From: a virus
IMG/VR virus record: IMGVR_UViG_3300020034_000041
Location: 1 to 40,758 of that record
Length of the DNA: 40,758 nucleotides
Reading direction: 5' to 3' (one strand)
The translations under genes and the position numbers were made by a program. Below the pieces are notes generated by a model. The model was not told the DNA's origin, made no database searches, and saw only the letters and a list, made by a program, of their open reading frames with translations. Positions 27,686 to 36,629 of this stretch are shown one piece after another; positions within the stretch are counted from its first letter, which is position 1; every line of letters starts with the position of its first letter.

Positions 27686-29494
27686 GACTCTGCGGGTGGA
27701 GGTGGAGGATCTCCAGGCGGAGCCGATACTGATGTTCAGTTTAACGACGGAGGTAACTTCGGAGGAGATTCAGGATTTACATACGACAGTGCAGGTAGCG
27801 CGACTCTTACTGAAACTCTCTTCGCAGAAACCGTAGGACTTGAGGATACAAATGCTTCTCATTATCTGCTCTTGGCATCTGGTTCTGACCTCACTCAAAA
27901 CAGAACACTCACATTTGTTACAGGAGATGCGGCACGAATTATCACACTTTCAGGAAATCCAACGCTTGCAGACTGGTTTGATCAGGCTGTAAAAGCAGCT
28001 TCAACCCCTACATTTGCAGGTGCAGCGCTTTCAGGAGGCACGACCACACTAGGAATTGTCGCAGGAACTATCGACATGGGAGGTGCAACTTCTCTCGAGA
28101 TTCCAAATGGAGCAGCACCAGTAGTAAATGCAGATGGAGAGATAGCAATCGACAATACAGTGGCAGACTTCGATCAGGGAGTAATCAAATATTTCTCTAC
28201 TGCGGAGATGGGGGTTGTCGCGATGCCAGTTGCAGAATTCACTTCTCCTTCAAACGGAGATATCGTCACATATAATGCATCCACAAACTCATTTGAACTT
28301 GTACCGGCTGCGGGAGGAGGTGCGAACACGGCGCTTTCAAACCTTGCAGCAGTAGCAATCAATACTTCACTCATTTCAGATACGGATGTTACTGATGATC
28401 TCGGTTCTCTAGCAATACGATGGCGAGCAATTTACGCGGGTGTACTTTCAACAGGAGATACGGCAGCAGACACTCTTCTTCTTCAGGGTTATGACTCTGA
28501 TGGAGGGGCAGGCGTTTCATTCATGACGATCACAGCGGGGAATACTCCGACAGCTACCATGTCAGGAATCACAGCTTCAGCAAACCTCACTGCAACATCA
28601 AACGATGGTGCAGCTCTTGGAACTACTGCTCTTCAGTGGTCAGATCTCTTCTTGGCTTCTGGAGCTGTTATTAACTGGGCAAACGGTGATGTTCTTATTA
28701 CTCACTCGTCTAATCTTCTTGCTCATACAGGAGCTTCGTCAGGATACACCTTTGATGCAGCGCTTCTTCCATCAGCAAATGACGCAGCTGCAGTAGGAGG
28801 AGCAACAGTCGCTTGGTCAGATCTATTCTTGGCCTCTGGAGCACTTATTAACTTCGCAAACGGAAATGCAGTCATCACTCATTCTTCAGGAATTATCTCG
28901 GTAACTACTGGAGAGCTACGAATCACATCAGCAAACGTTGGAACGAACGCCGACAGTGTGCCAACACTTTCAAGTACTTCGACTCTTACAAATAAAACTC
29001 TTACATCTCCAACAATCAACACAGCAACTCTTGGAGGAGCACAGCAGCTGAATGAAGGTGCTTCAATCCGATTGGATACTACAGGGTCAGCAGATGGAGC
29101 ATTTTCAGGAATCACTCTTGCAGGTACAGCGGGTACGACTCTTGCCTTCGGAGATTTGATCTACAAGGATCCAACGGATTCACGATGGGAACTTGCTGAC
29201 GCAAACTCTGCGGCTGCGGCTGATGGAGATTCTCGAGGAACTCTCGGAATGTGTGTGCTTGCAGCAGCTTCAGACGGAGATCCAACAGTCATTCTTCTCT
29301 ACGGAATTATTCGAGCAGATACAGCTTTTCCTTCGATGACCATTAACAATCAGCAATACGTGTCGGAAACAGCGGGCGACATTACTGGCACACAGCCTGC
29401 AACAACCGATGTAGTTATTCGAGTAGTAGGAGTTGCTCTTACTGCTGATGAACTTCTCTTCAATCCATCACCTGATTACATCACTCACACATAA
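27569..29494 (+). CDS. Tail-fibre protein with internal repeats
   Basis: This 641-residue protein starts with the SRDQNSVPTLLAVS module (to about residue 42), then a Gly-rich hinge, then a beta-rich shaft. The shaft contains a duplicated segment, first SDLFLASGAVINWANGDVLI, then SDLFLASGALINFANGNAVI, and TLTNKTLTSPTINTATL, typical of tail fibres. The C-terminus (FNPSPDYITHT) is probably the receptor tip or trimerisation end. The next gene encodes a carbohydrate-binding fold, which supports an adhesion role. Confidence 0.8.
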   Translation: MAQASRDQNSVPTLLAVSSVDGVTPVVVYADPVTHRLLVDSAGGGGGSPGGADTDVQFNDGGNFGGDSGFTYDSAGSATLTETLFAETVGLEDTNASHYLLLASGSDLTQNRTLTFVTGDAARIITLSGNPTLADWFDQAVKAASTPTFAGAALSGGTTTLGIVAGTIDMGGATSLEIPNGAAPVVNADGEIAIDNTVADFDQGVIKYFSTAEMGVVAMPVAEFTSPSNGDIVTYNASTNSFELVPAAGGGANTALSNLAAVAINTSLISDTDVTDDLGSLAIRWRAIYAGVLSTGDTAADTLLLQGYDSDGGAGVSFMTITAGNTPTATMSGITASANLTATSNDGAALGTTALQWSDLFLASGAVINWANGDVLITHSSNLLAHTGASSGYTFDAALLPSANDAAAVGGATVAWSDLFLASGALINFANGNAVITHSSGIISVTTGELRITSANVGTNADSVPTLSSTSTLTNKTLTSPTINTATLGGAQQLNEGASIRLDTTGSADGAFSGITLAGTAGTTLAFGDLIYKDPTDSRWELADANSAAAADGDSRGTLGMCVLAAASDGDPTVILLYGIIRADTAFPSMTINNQQYVSETAGDITGTQPATTDVVIRVVGVALTADELLFNPSPDYITHT

Positions 29495-29497
29495 AAC

Positions 29498-30286
29498 ATG
29501 GCACTCACCGATCAAATAGTTGCATATTGGAAACTCGATGAAGCATCAGGTAACGCTGCTGATAGTGTTGGCAGTATTACTTTGACGAATACCAACACGG
29601 TAACTTATACGACGGGTGTTATTAATAATGGTGCAGATGGAGGTTCAACAAACACTACAAAGTTCCTTGCAAACACAACTACATCTCCTCTTACAAGAAA
29701 TCAGATTGTGGTGGCATTTTCAATGAATGCGTGGGTGAATGTATACAATGTAACTAGTGATAAAAGTCTTTTCTCTATCATAAGTAGTGGAGGAGGAAAC
29801 CGAGCGCAATGTAACATGCGATTTACAAATAGCGGCGACCATATCAATGCAGCATGTTTCCCCGGCCCAGGAGGAATTTCTGGAGGAGGAAGCAGTTCAA
29901 CCTCTCTGGGAGCACTTTCCTTCTACATGGCGTCGATTACTTATGATGGTACTAACGTAAAAATCTATATAAATGGGTCTCTAGAAACTACGACCGCTTG
30001 GTCATTCGGTACCGGCTTTAGTGGTAGCACAACAACCAGTATTCTTACTCAATACGATGGAGGAGGAAACGAAACTGCTGCCGCTAAAGTAGATGAGGCC
30101 GGAGTATGGTCGAGAGCATTGACCGCAGGAGAAATTACTCAACTTTATAATAGCGGAGCAGGGCTTCAATATCCATTCGTGCCACCAACAAGTGTGAAGA
30201 CTTTTAACGGTCTAGCAAAAGCGAGTGTCCAGACTGTTACAGGTTTGAGTATTGCCAGTGTAAAAAGCATTAACGGTCTTACCTAA
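29498..30286 (+). CDS. LamG/concanavalin-like adhesin
   Basis: This 262-residue protein has a laminin-G/concanavalin A-like domain (about 8-205): AYWKLDEASGNAADSVG, YMASITYDGTNVKIYINGS and KVDEAGVWSRALTAGEI. Proteins of this type in phage fibre modules bind glycans. A short C-terminal repeat (VKTFNGLAKASVQTVTGLS, then VKSINGLT) follows. It lies between the fibre gene and a holin and is a likely receptor-binding or decoration protein. Confidence 0.75.
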   Translation: MALTDQIVAYWKLDEASGNAADSVGSITLTNTNTVTYTTGVINNGADGGSTNTTKFLANTTTSPLTRNQIVVAFSMNAWVNVYNVTSDKSLFSIISSGGGNRAQCNMRFTNSGDHINAACFPGPGGISGGGSSSTSLGALSFYMASITYDGTNVKIYINGSLETTTAWSFGTGFSGSTTTSILTQYDGGGNETAAAKVDEAGVWSRALTAGEITQLYNSGAGLQYPFVPPTSVKTFNGLAKASVQTVTGLSIASVKSINGLT

Positions 30287-30289
30287 TAT

Positions 30290-30862
30290 ATGACATCAAT
30301 GATAGAACTATTCGTCGCAATTAAAGGGATATTTATAGGGATAGGAGAGTTCTTCTACCTGAAAGTCTTTCCTTCTTTGTTTGTAACGACATTCGGAGTT
30401 TTGTTCGGATTCGATACGCAAGGTATCCTCCAAGCTCTTCTCATCTTAGTGATCATGGATTTTGTAACAGGAATCGCGTCAGCGTATTACAAACATGAAC
30501 CAATTAATAGTGGAGTTGCTGTTCGAACGGCAGTCAAGATCACAGTATATGGGCTCCTTGTTGCAGCAGGTCATTTAACCGAAGAAATCACACCTGGCAA
30601 TACCTTCATCGAAGAAGCTGTCACAACTTTCCTCGCCCTTACAGAGCTTATCTCAATCATTGAGAACATCGGAAAAATGGGCTTTGCAATCCCAAAAAAA
30701 CTTTTAAATCAGCTTCATAAATTCCGAGACGAGGATGTGACTGTGAAGCAGAAAAAAACTGTGAAAGTTACAACAAATCCGGATACCCTCGAGGTAAAGA
30801 CACATACTATCGAGGAAAAAACGGTCGAAACACATACTAGCGAGAAACCCCCAACCCAATAA
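30290..30862 (+). CDS. Holin, phage_holin_4 (TcdE/phi29) type
   Basis: This 190-residue protein has three to four membrane spans (about 20-40, 45-65, 80-98, 108-128), with LVIMDFVTGIASAYYKHEP and TALTELISIIENIGKMG-like segments characteristic of the TcdE/phi29 holin family. Holins form the inner-membrane holes that release endolysin. A charged C-terminal tail follows (KKTVKVTTNPDTLEVKTH). It is placed among tail genes, well away from the two lytic enzymes. Confidence 0.8.
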   Translation: MTSMIELFVAIKGIFIGIGEFFYLKVFPSLFVTTFGVLFGFDTQGILQALLILVIMDFVTGIASAYYKHEPINSGVAVRTAVKITVYGLLVAAGHLTEEITPGNTFIEEAVTTFLALTELISIIENIGKMGFAIPKKLLNQLHKFRDEDVTVKQKKTVKVTTNPDTLEVKTHTIEEKTVETHTSEKPPTQ

Positions 30863-30866
30863 ATAT

Positions 30867-33470
30867 ATGAGCTACAAACTAGAAGGAAAAGACATCGTTT
30901 TAGGAGGCATCGAAGAAGGCATCGCGGATACACCGTATGCCGGTATTGGTGATATGCGAAATATAAATATACTCACAATGTTAGGTGAGGGGTCTACGCA
31001 GCTTAAAGAAACTCCTGCGACTCTCCCACCTGTTTTAAATAATATTGCATTCACTGCAAGTGCTTCAACAAATCGTCTTACATGGGCGGGGCCAAATACT
31101 TTATATGAAAGTGCTGCTATTAGTCTTTCTCTTCAAGCTGTAGATTATCTCGTTCAAGCAGGCGGAGGAGGTGCAGCAGGAGGTTCAGTAAGTGCCGGAG
31201 GCGGAGGCGGAGGAGGTGCCGGAGGAAGGAAGACAGGAAGCATGTCTATGGCTCCAGGTATTCATGCTATCACTGTGGGTGCAGGAGGGGCAGGAGGCGC
31301 TGCTGCGACAAACGGAACTATAGGAAGTAACTCATCAATCGCAGCTCTTGTCGTCTCAACTGGAGGAGGAAGGGGAGGAACGCTTTCAACAAACGGAGGA
31401 AACGGAGGCTCTGGAGGAGGAGGCGGAGGACGCGATGGAGGCACCCCAGTAACTACTGGAGGCACTGGAATTGCGGGTCAAGGTTTTGATGGAGGAGGTC
31501 AAACTTCGAACTCTGATGGAGCCGGAGGAGGAGGAGGCGCGGGAGGTATTGGAGGTAGTTCAAGTAATACCGTAGGAGGTGTTGCGGGTATCGGAGCTGC
31601 TTCATCAATTTCTGGAGCGTCTGTCACATACGGAGTAGGAGGAGCCGGAGGAGGCTTCGGTAGTGGAAACGGTGCAGCTGGGACAGCTAATCGAGGTAAC
31701 GGAGGAACTGGAGGTGGAGGATCAAGCGGAACTGGAGGTAACGGAGGTTCAGGTATCGTCATCATCAGTTACCCAACAGGTACTATTACTGCTACAGGAG
31801 GGTCTATCACAACGTCAGGAGGCAACACAATTCACTCATTTACTACGAGTGGATCATTTGAGATCACTGCGGGACTTAATCCTGACACTGTTTACTACGT
31901 GCGAAATATTGTTGGTTCAACATTCCAACTCTCAATCGCACCAGGGCTTTCTACAATTGTAGATATCACTGGAGATTTTTCTGGTACGTTCACGACGTAT
32001 CAATATGGAAACCAAAGAGGACTTGGTGATTCAACAACAACACCGCCAATTTCGTATATTGTTGATCGAAATCGAACCAACGGAATCATTAATGGAATCT
32101 ACCTCACAGATCTCTCAAACTATGTGTGGGGACTTTTCCCTGCAGCAATCAGTGTAGGTTCAAACAATATTCCTGCAAACACTCTTGTGTTCCTAGGAAA
32201 TATCGGAGGTGCCGGAGCAGCAGGTACCATTACATCTGGAGTTAACATCTGGGTAGGTTATATCTTCCTCTTCGGCCCTAACGGAAGTGTTGATCTCGCG
32301 GACTTAAATGATCTATTTACTTCAGGCGGCCCTGCTGTATGGGATTACGGGTGGTGGTCATCCGACGCGTCGAATGTTAATGGAAAAACCAGCACTCTTG
32401 TAGGACAAGATAACGTCCTCTATTTCATTAGTGGTGCAGGAGTGGGATCTATCATTCAAATTGCCGGACAGACATTTGACCCAACAGACTCTGCTACTTA
32501 TACGAGAAACATCGCAGCCTTAGCAATTCCTAGTTACGATTCTTCAACTTGTCTTGCAGAGCTTGGAGTGAATCTTCTGGTAGGAGGTCAAAATTCATCT
32601 ATATATCCTTGGGATCGGGTGAGTACTTCCTTCACATACCCAATTATCATTCCGGACAATTTCACTGTGAACATCATTGGAACTAACCAAAATGCCTACA
32701 TTTTCGCAGGTAATCGAGGGCGAATTTATATCACAAACGGTTCGTCAGTTGATGAGTATCAGAAAATGCCTGACTACGTAACAGGTATTATTAACCCTTA
32801 TTACCGATGGCGAGATGCGTCATTCGCACGAAATCAGCTCTACTTCACCTTCACGGCAACAACAAACGCAGACGTTGCACTCACAAGTGTGAACGGTGCA
32901 TGGGGCATTGATCTCAAAACGGATGCTCTCTACATGGTGAATAAAATTACCAATAGCGGATATGCCGGTACTACCTCAATGGCAGTTGAAATGCCATCGG
33001 CTTCTCAATCAGATCAGCCAGCGGGTACGGCTCTCGTCCTTGGGTGGAATGTGTCAGGCACATATGGAATTGACGTTGGATCGAGCGCTCCTTATGACAA
33101 TCTTGAGTCATTCATCGAATTTGATTTTATCCCAGTAGGTACGTACACAAAGCCATTTACTCCTCTTCAGATCGAATGGAAGATGGCAGCCCCTTTGGGT
33201 GGGGGTGGAACGATCGAGACGATTCGACTTCTCTATCGTTTGAACATTACTGATAGCTTCACACTCTTAGGAACCACAAGTGCAATAGGTACAACAGTTA
33301 CGGGGAGCACAACAGGAGTGAGTACTAATTCTGGAATTTCAGATTATTACCAAGCGAATTTTCAGAAGGCGCAGTGGGTGCAATTTCGAGCAGAGATGTC
33401 ATCAAACGCCACCACTCCGACATACTGTCGATTGACGGAGGTGCGTATTAGAGAATATCCATCACAATAA
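30867..33470 (+). CDS. Large tail/fibre protein with Gly-rich insertion
   Basis: This 867-residue protein has a Gly-rich region at about 96-300 (long GGG runs between short Ala/Ser spacers), framed by VDYLVQAG and IVIISYP. Sequences with these ends are found in phage adhesins where polyglycine helices pack into receptor-binding tips. The insertion splits a beta domain whose halves read NRLTWAGPNTLYESAAISLS and TVYYVRNIVGSTFQLS. The remainder is a large beta-rich body. Probably a tail-tip or receptor-binding protein. Confidence 0.75.
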   Translation: MSYKLEGKDIVLGGIEEGIADTPYAGIGDMRNINILTMLGEGSTQLKETPATLPPVLNNIAFTASASTNRLTWAGPNTLYESAAISLSLQAVDYLVQAGGGGAAGGSVSAGGGGGGGAGGRKTGSMSMAPGIHAITVGAGGAGGAAATNGTIGSNSSIAALVVSTGGGRGGTLSTNGGNGGSGGGGGGRDGGTPVTTGGTGIAGQGFDGGGQTSNSDGAGGGGGAGGIGGSSSNTVGGVAGIGAASSISGASVTYGVGGAGGGFGSGNGAAGTANRGNGGTGGGGSSGTGGNGGSGIVIISYPTGTITATGGSITTSGGNTIHSFTTSGSFEITAGLNPDTVYYVRNIVGSTFQLSIAPGLSTIVDITGDFSGTFTTYQYGNQRGLGDSTTTPPISYIVDRNRTNGIINGIYLTDLSNYVWGLFPAAISVGSNNIPANTLVFLGNIGGAGAAGTITSGVNIWVGYIFLFGPNGSVDLADLNDLFTSGGPAVWDYGWWSSDASNVNGKTSTLVGQDNVLYFISGAGVGSIIQIAGQTFDPTDSATYTRNIAALAIPSYDSSTCLAELGVNLLVGGQNSSIYPWDRVSTSFTYPIIIPDNFTVNIIGTNQNAYIFAGNRGRIYITNGSSVDEYQKMPDYVTGIINPYYRWRDASFARNQLYFTFTATTNADVALTSVNGAWGIDLKTDALYMVNKITNSGYAGTTSMAVEMPSASQSDQPAGTALVLGWNVSGTYGIDVGSSAPYDNLESFIEFDFIPVGTYTKPFTPLQIEWKMAAPLGGGGTIETIRLLYRLNITDSFTLLGTTSAIGTTVTGSTTGVSTNSGISDYYQANFQKAQWVQFRAEMSSNATTPTYCRLTEVRIREYPSQ

Positions 33471-33474
33471 TTAT

Positions 33475-34065
33475 ATGAACGAAGAAGCCATCATGGAGCA
33501 AAAAATAAGACAAGTCGCCGAAACCGTTTATGACGAGAAGTTAGCGCGTTCCCAATATAATGTATCGAAAATCGCCTTCCACACACATAATGGTACTGAC
33601 TCTGCGCAGATCTTTCAAAAAGATATTATTCTCAATATTAAAAATCACACACAGTTTATCTCGGAGGACAATGAAACTGTGCGATTCCGAAATGTGCCCA
33701 ATCTAACGAACATTACTCTTACGGGCTTCGCAGCTAACAACAAAGTCGCTCCGGCCACAAAGAGATCAATTATTAACGGTCAGGCATATTTCGGAAGATG
33801 CTATGCATTCACTGGGTCAGGAACGACGTTCGACCTCGCTTCAACTGTTACTGGCATCCCTTTTATTCAAACAAGTAATTCAATGTTTAGTGATGTAGCT
33901 GTCCCAGGTAATCGCGTAAGTCTCGCTCCTTATCTTGCGTATACAACAGATGGCACGAATGATCTGGTGATAGCAGAGATATTGAGCTACGACAATGGGT
34001 ATGTCGTGATGCAATTCACGTATGCGCTCAATTGGAAATTACAAGCTACCCTAACCTTTAGTTAA
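33475..34065 (+). CDS. Tail-associated protein with HTHNGTDS motif
   Basis: This 196-residue protein has an N-terminal helix (EQKIRQVAETVYDEKLARSQ), then FHTHNGTDSAQIF, a motif I associate with phage tail or baseplate-like proteins that bind metal through His residues, and a beta-rich C-terminus (GNRVSLAPYLAY). It lies in the tail block between the large fibre and the adaptor-like protein. Its exact role is unknown. Confidence 0.65.
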   Translation: MNEEAIMEQKIRQVAETVYDEKLARSQYNVSKIAFHTHNGTDSAQIFQKDIILNIKNHTQFISEDNETVRFRNVPNLTNITLTGFAANNKVAPATKRSIINGQAYFGRCYAFTGSGTTFDLASTVTGIPFIQTSNSMFSDVAVPGNRVSLAPYLAYTTDGTNDLVIAEILSYDNGYVVMQFTYALNWKLQATLTFS

Positions 34066-34070
34066 AAATC

Positions 34071-35192
34071 ATGAAAACATTTACACAATTAAAAGATTTG
34101 TTCGCGAATCTTTCAAACAACCAGTCGGCTTCGAACCTCACGCTTGGAGGTCAGCTTATAAATGATCAGCACAGATATCTGATCCAAAAGTATTTCGATA
34201 ACGAGCGAACCGTTACCCTTTCTACTATTGGAGCTATGGATCTGGCCTTAACTGTCGGGCCCATTGCCGGCGCTACGTCAGGAACTCTTACGGCTGCGTG
34301 GACGTATCCTACTGTGGTACAACTCGTAACGTTTTCAAACGGTGAACAGATTCCGACTCTCTTCTCGAACGGATCCACGACAGTCACATGGCAAACTCCT
34401 CTTACTGATGCGGCGACCGTTGATATCCAAACTGTTGGAGTAGGAGCATACCCAATACCTGCAAACATCTCAAAGATTATCAATGACACAATTAACGTAG
34501 GTCAGCTTAAATATCAGCCTGCTCCGGTGCAAACAAAAGCAGAGTGGGATCGAATTAACTTCCTACCTTACACATCTGATATTCCAAACTACTTCTTCAT
34601 CTGGAACGGTGCAGTAGAGATTTTCCCAATACCTTCAACAACCGGTAATATCATCACCTTTAACTACAAGGCTCGTGTTGCTGATCTTTCCTTCGCTGAT
34701 TACTCAACAGGAACAATCGCGGTGGCAGGTGCAGTAGTAGGTGATCCAACAGTTACTGGATCGTCAACCTCATGGAGTACGACAGGTCTCTACCCTACTG
34801 GAGTCGATATCGGATACTACAATCTCAATCTAAAGATCAATCCTCCATATGGTGATGGATTCTTCTACCCAGTTAAAAGATTCACATCAGATACAGTTCT
34901 GGAGCTTACAACGGCCATTATTAATGCGCCGAAGATTATTTCTGGTACAACATACACAATTGGACAGTTACCTCTATTACAGGAGGACTTTCATGACATG
35001 CTTGTGTATGGAGCGCTTAAAATCTACTACTCGTCGATCGTTCAGGATGATAAGCGATTCCAGGAATTTGACTCGCTGTATCAGGAGCGGTTGGCACTAC
35101 TGGAAGCATATGCCGGTACCAAGAGTGTTAACGTCGATCTTGGAGCGGAACCGCAGATGGTTAACCCCAACCTGTTCATATACGCTGATTAA
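34071..35192 (+). CDS. Probable neck/adaptor or tail structural protein
   Basis: This 373-residue protein begins with a helical segment (KTFTQLKDLFANLSNNQSAS) and is otherwise beta-rich (GTLTAAWTYPTVVQLVTFSN), with a C-terminal helix pair (ALKIYYSSIVQDDKRFQEFD). Podovirus genomes usually place adaptor or tail-tube proteins ahead of the internal virion proteins, as here. The shape fits, but no motif settles it. Confidence 0.5.
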   Translation: MKTFTQLKDLFANLSNNQSASNLTLGGQLINDQHRYLIQKYFDNERTVTLSTIGAMDLALTVGPIAGATSGTLTAAWTYPTVVQLVTFSNGEQIPTLFSNGSTTVTWQTPLTDAATVDIQTVGVGAYPIPANISKIINDTINVGQLKYQPAPVQTKAEWDRINFLPYTSDIPNYFFIWNGAVEIFPIPSTTGNIITFNYKARVADLSFADYSTGTIAVAGAVVGDPTVTGSSTSWSTTGLYPTGVDIGYYNLNLKINPPYGDGFFYPVKRFTSDTVLELTTAIINAPKIISGTTYTIGQLPLLQEDFHDMLVYGALKIYYSSIVQDDKRFQEFDSLYQERLALLEAYAGTKSVNVDLGAEPQMVNPNLFIYAD

Positions 35193-35213
35193 AAACTATT
35201 ATAAAATAATACC

Positions 35214-36620
35214 ATGCCCCTATCATTTAATAACACAGTCGCAAATAGTACTCCTTCTCTAAGCAACGCACTTAAGAAGAAAATTAAGCCAGAGCCATTG
35301 GAATACAGTCCTTTGTCTTTTGCTGTTACACAGCCAGTGCCAAAGACTGTAGCTACCGCACCCAAAGTCGCTCCTGCTCCACAAGCGAAAAGCTCATTCA
35401 TTCCTACTGCACAGGCTTCAACAGTTTCCAATACTACAGTCGCCCCTCGACCTGCTGCATCTCCGGCTCCTACATATATCCCACCTATGATCCAACAGGC
35501 ACAACAAAAGGCTCAAGAGAAAACTCAAAAGCAAACTATTAAGAAAGAAGAGAAGGCAGCCGCAGAGGATGAAGTACCAACTTTCAGTGGTATTCTCTTT
35601 GATCTCATAAAACATGCTACAAAGGGGACAAAGGCAGTTGATAAAGCTCGTAAGGATCTCACAACATTTCAGCAAGGTACATCGGATAAAATAGCTGCAA
35701 TTAGAAGCGAGCCAATCCCTCTTGAATTTCAGCAAGGACGAGCACAAGCAGTACAGCAAGCTTCAGCAGAGAAAGAAAAAGCTCTTCAAACTGGTGTTGA
35801 AAATGCTCTCACAGCTCAAGGACAAACTCTTGGTGCACTCAATAATGCAGCCGGTCTTGCGACTCCACAGCAACTCGGTTCCGGTAACGTCTACATTGAT
35901 CCTATTTCTGGTAAGCCAATTACAGCAGGGCCTACACAAGTTCCTTACTCAAATCAATATCTTAATCCACTTACTGGTCAGCCAGTTGGGGGAGGTGCAG
36001 CGGGAGGTACACTTCAAAGTGCAGTTACATCTATCGCAGAGAAAGTTCAGAATGGCTCAATGAGTTACGACGCAGGAGTAGACGCTCTCGGAGGCTTTGG
36101 TCAGGCAGGAGTAAACGAGCTTACAAAAGCTCTCGGCCCAAACTTCAATGTTCAGCAATCAAACGCACAGGCAGCCGCACAAGGTGCTTCAACACTCCAG
36201 ACAGGAACTCTCGGAGGTCAGCTTCAGAAAGGAGCAGAGACAGTAAAAGCCCACATGGCAACACTCGCTGATTCTTACAAAAATATTGGTGCACAATACG
36301 GATATCCAATTCTTAACCGAGGAATCAATGCCATCGCAGAGCAATTCGGAAACGGCCCTCTTCAGTCATACAATATCGCTCTCTCAAACGTTCGAGATGA
36401 GCTTGCTAAGATTCTTGGAGGAGGTACTTCAACTGACGGCACACGTGCAACAGCAAAGGAACTTCTACCAGATAACATGACTCCTGATCAGCTTGCAGCT
36501 TCAATCAAAACTGCGAATGAACTCATGGATAGTAAGATTGCAGAGTACACTCGCACACCATCGTTTAACAACAATTCCGATACAGGTGGAGGCGGAAGCG
36601 GAAGTATCTGGGATTTTTAA
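35214..36620 (+). CDS. Internal virion (ejection) protein candidate
   Basis: This 468-residue protein is rich in Ala/Gln/Thr/Pro, with a Pro/Ala-rich N-terminal part (APQAKSSFIPTAQ), a Lys/Gln/Glu coiled region (QQAQQKAQEKTQKQTIKKEE) and a Gly-rich C-terminal tail. The composition resembles podovirus internal core proteins, which pass through the tail with the DNA. It directly precedes the transglycosylase-bearing internal protein. Confidence 0.6.
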   Translation: MPLSFNNTVANSTPSLSNALKKKIKPEPLEYSPLSFAVTQPVPKTVATAPKVAPAPQAKSSFIPTAQASTVSNTTVAPRPAASPAPTYIPPMIQQAQQKAQEKTQKQTIKKEEKAAAEDEVPTFSGILFDLIKHATKGTKAVDKARKDLTTFQQGTSDKIAAIRSEPIPLEFQQGRAQAVQQASAEKEKALQTGVENALTAQGQTLGALNNAAGLATPQQLGSGNVYIDPISGKPITAGPTQVPYSNQYLNPLTGQPVGGGAAGGTLQSAVTSIAEKVQNGSMSYDAGVDALGGFGQAGVNELTKALGPNFNVQQSNAQAAAQGASTLQTGTLGGQLQKGAETVKAHMATLADSYKNIGAQYGYPILNRGINAIAEQFGNGPLQSYNIALSNVRDELAKILGGGTSTDGTRATAKELLPDNMTPDQLAASIKTANELMDSKIAEYTRTPSFNNNSDTGGGGSGSIWDF

Positions 36621-36629
36621 ACAAAACAT

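Noticed and set aside
31150-31760. CRISPR-like GGAGGA repeats
   Set aside because: The repeats are in frame, irregular and code for glycine; there are no spacer units of fixed length.
31262-31765. Long proline-rich frames opposite the Gly-rich region
   Set aside because: They are mirror images of GGA/GGC glycine codons on the other strand and have no start context or homology-like features.
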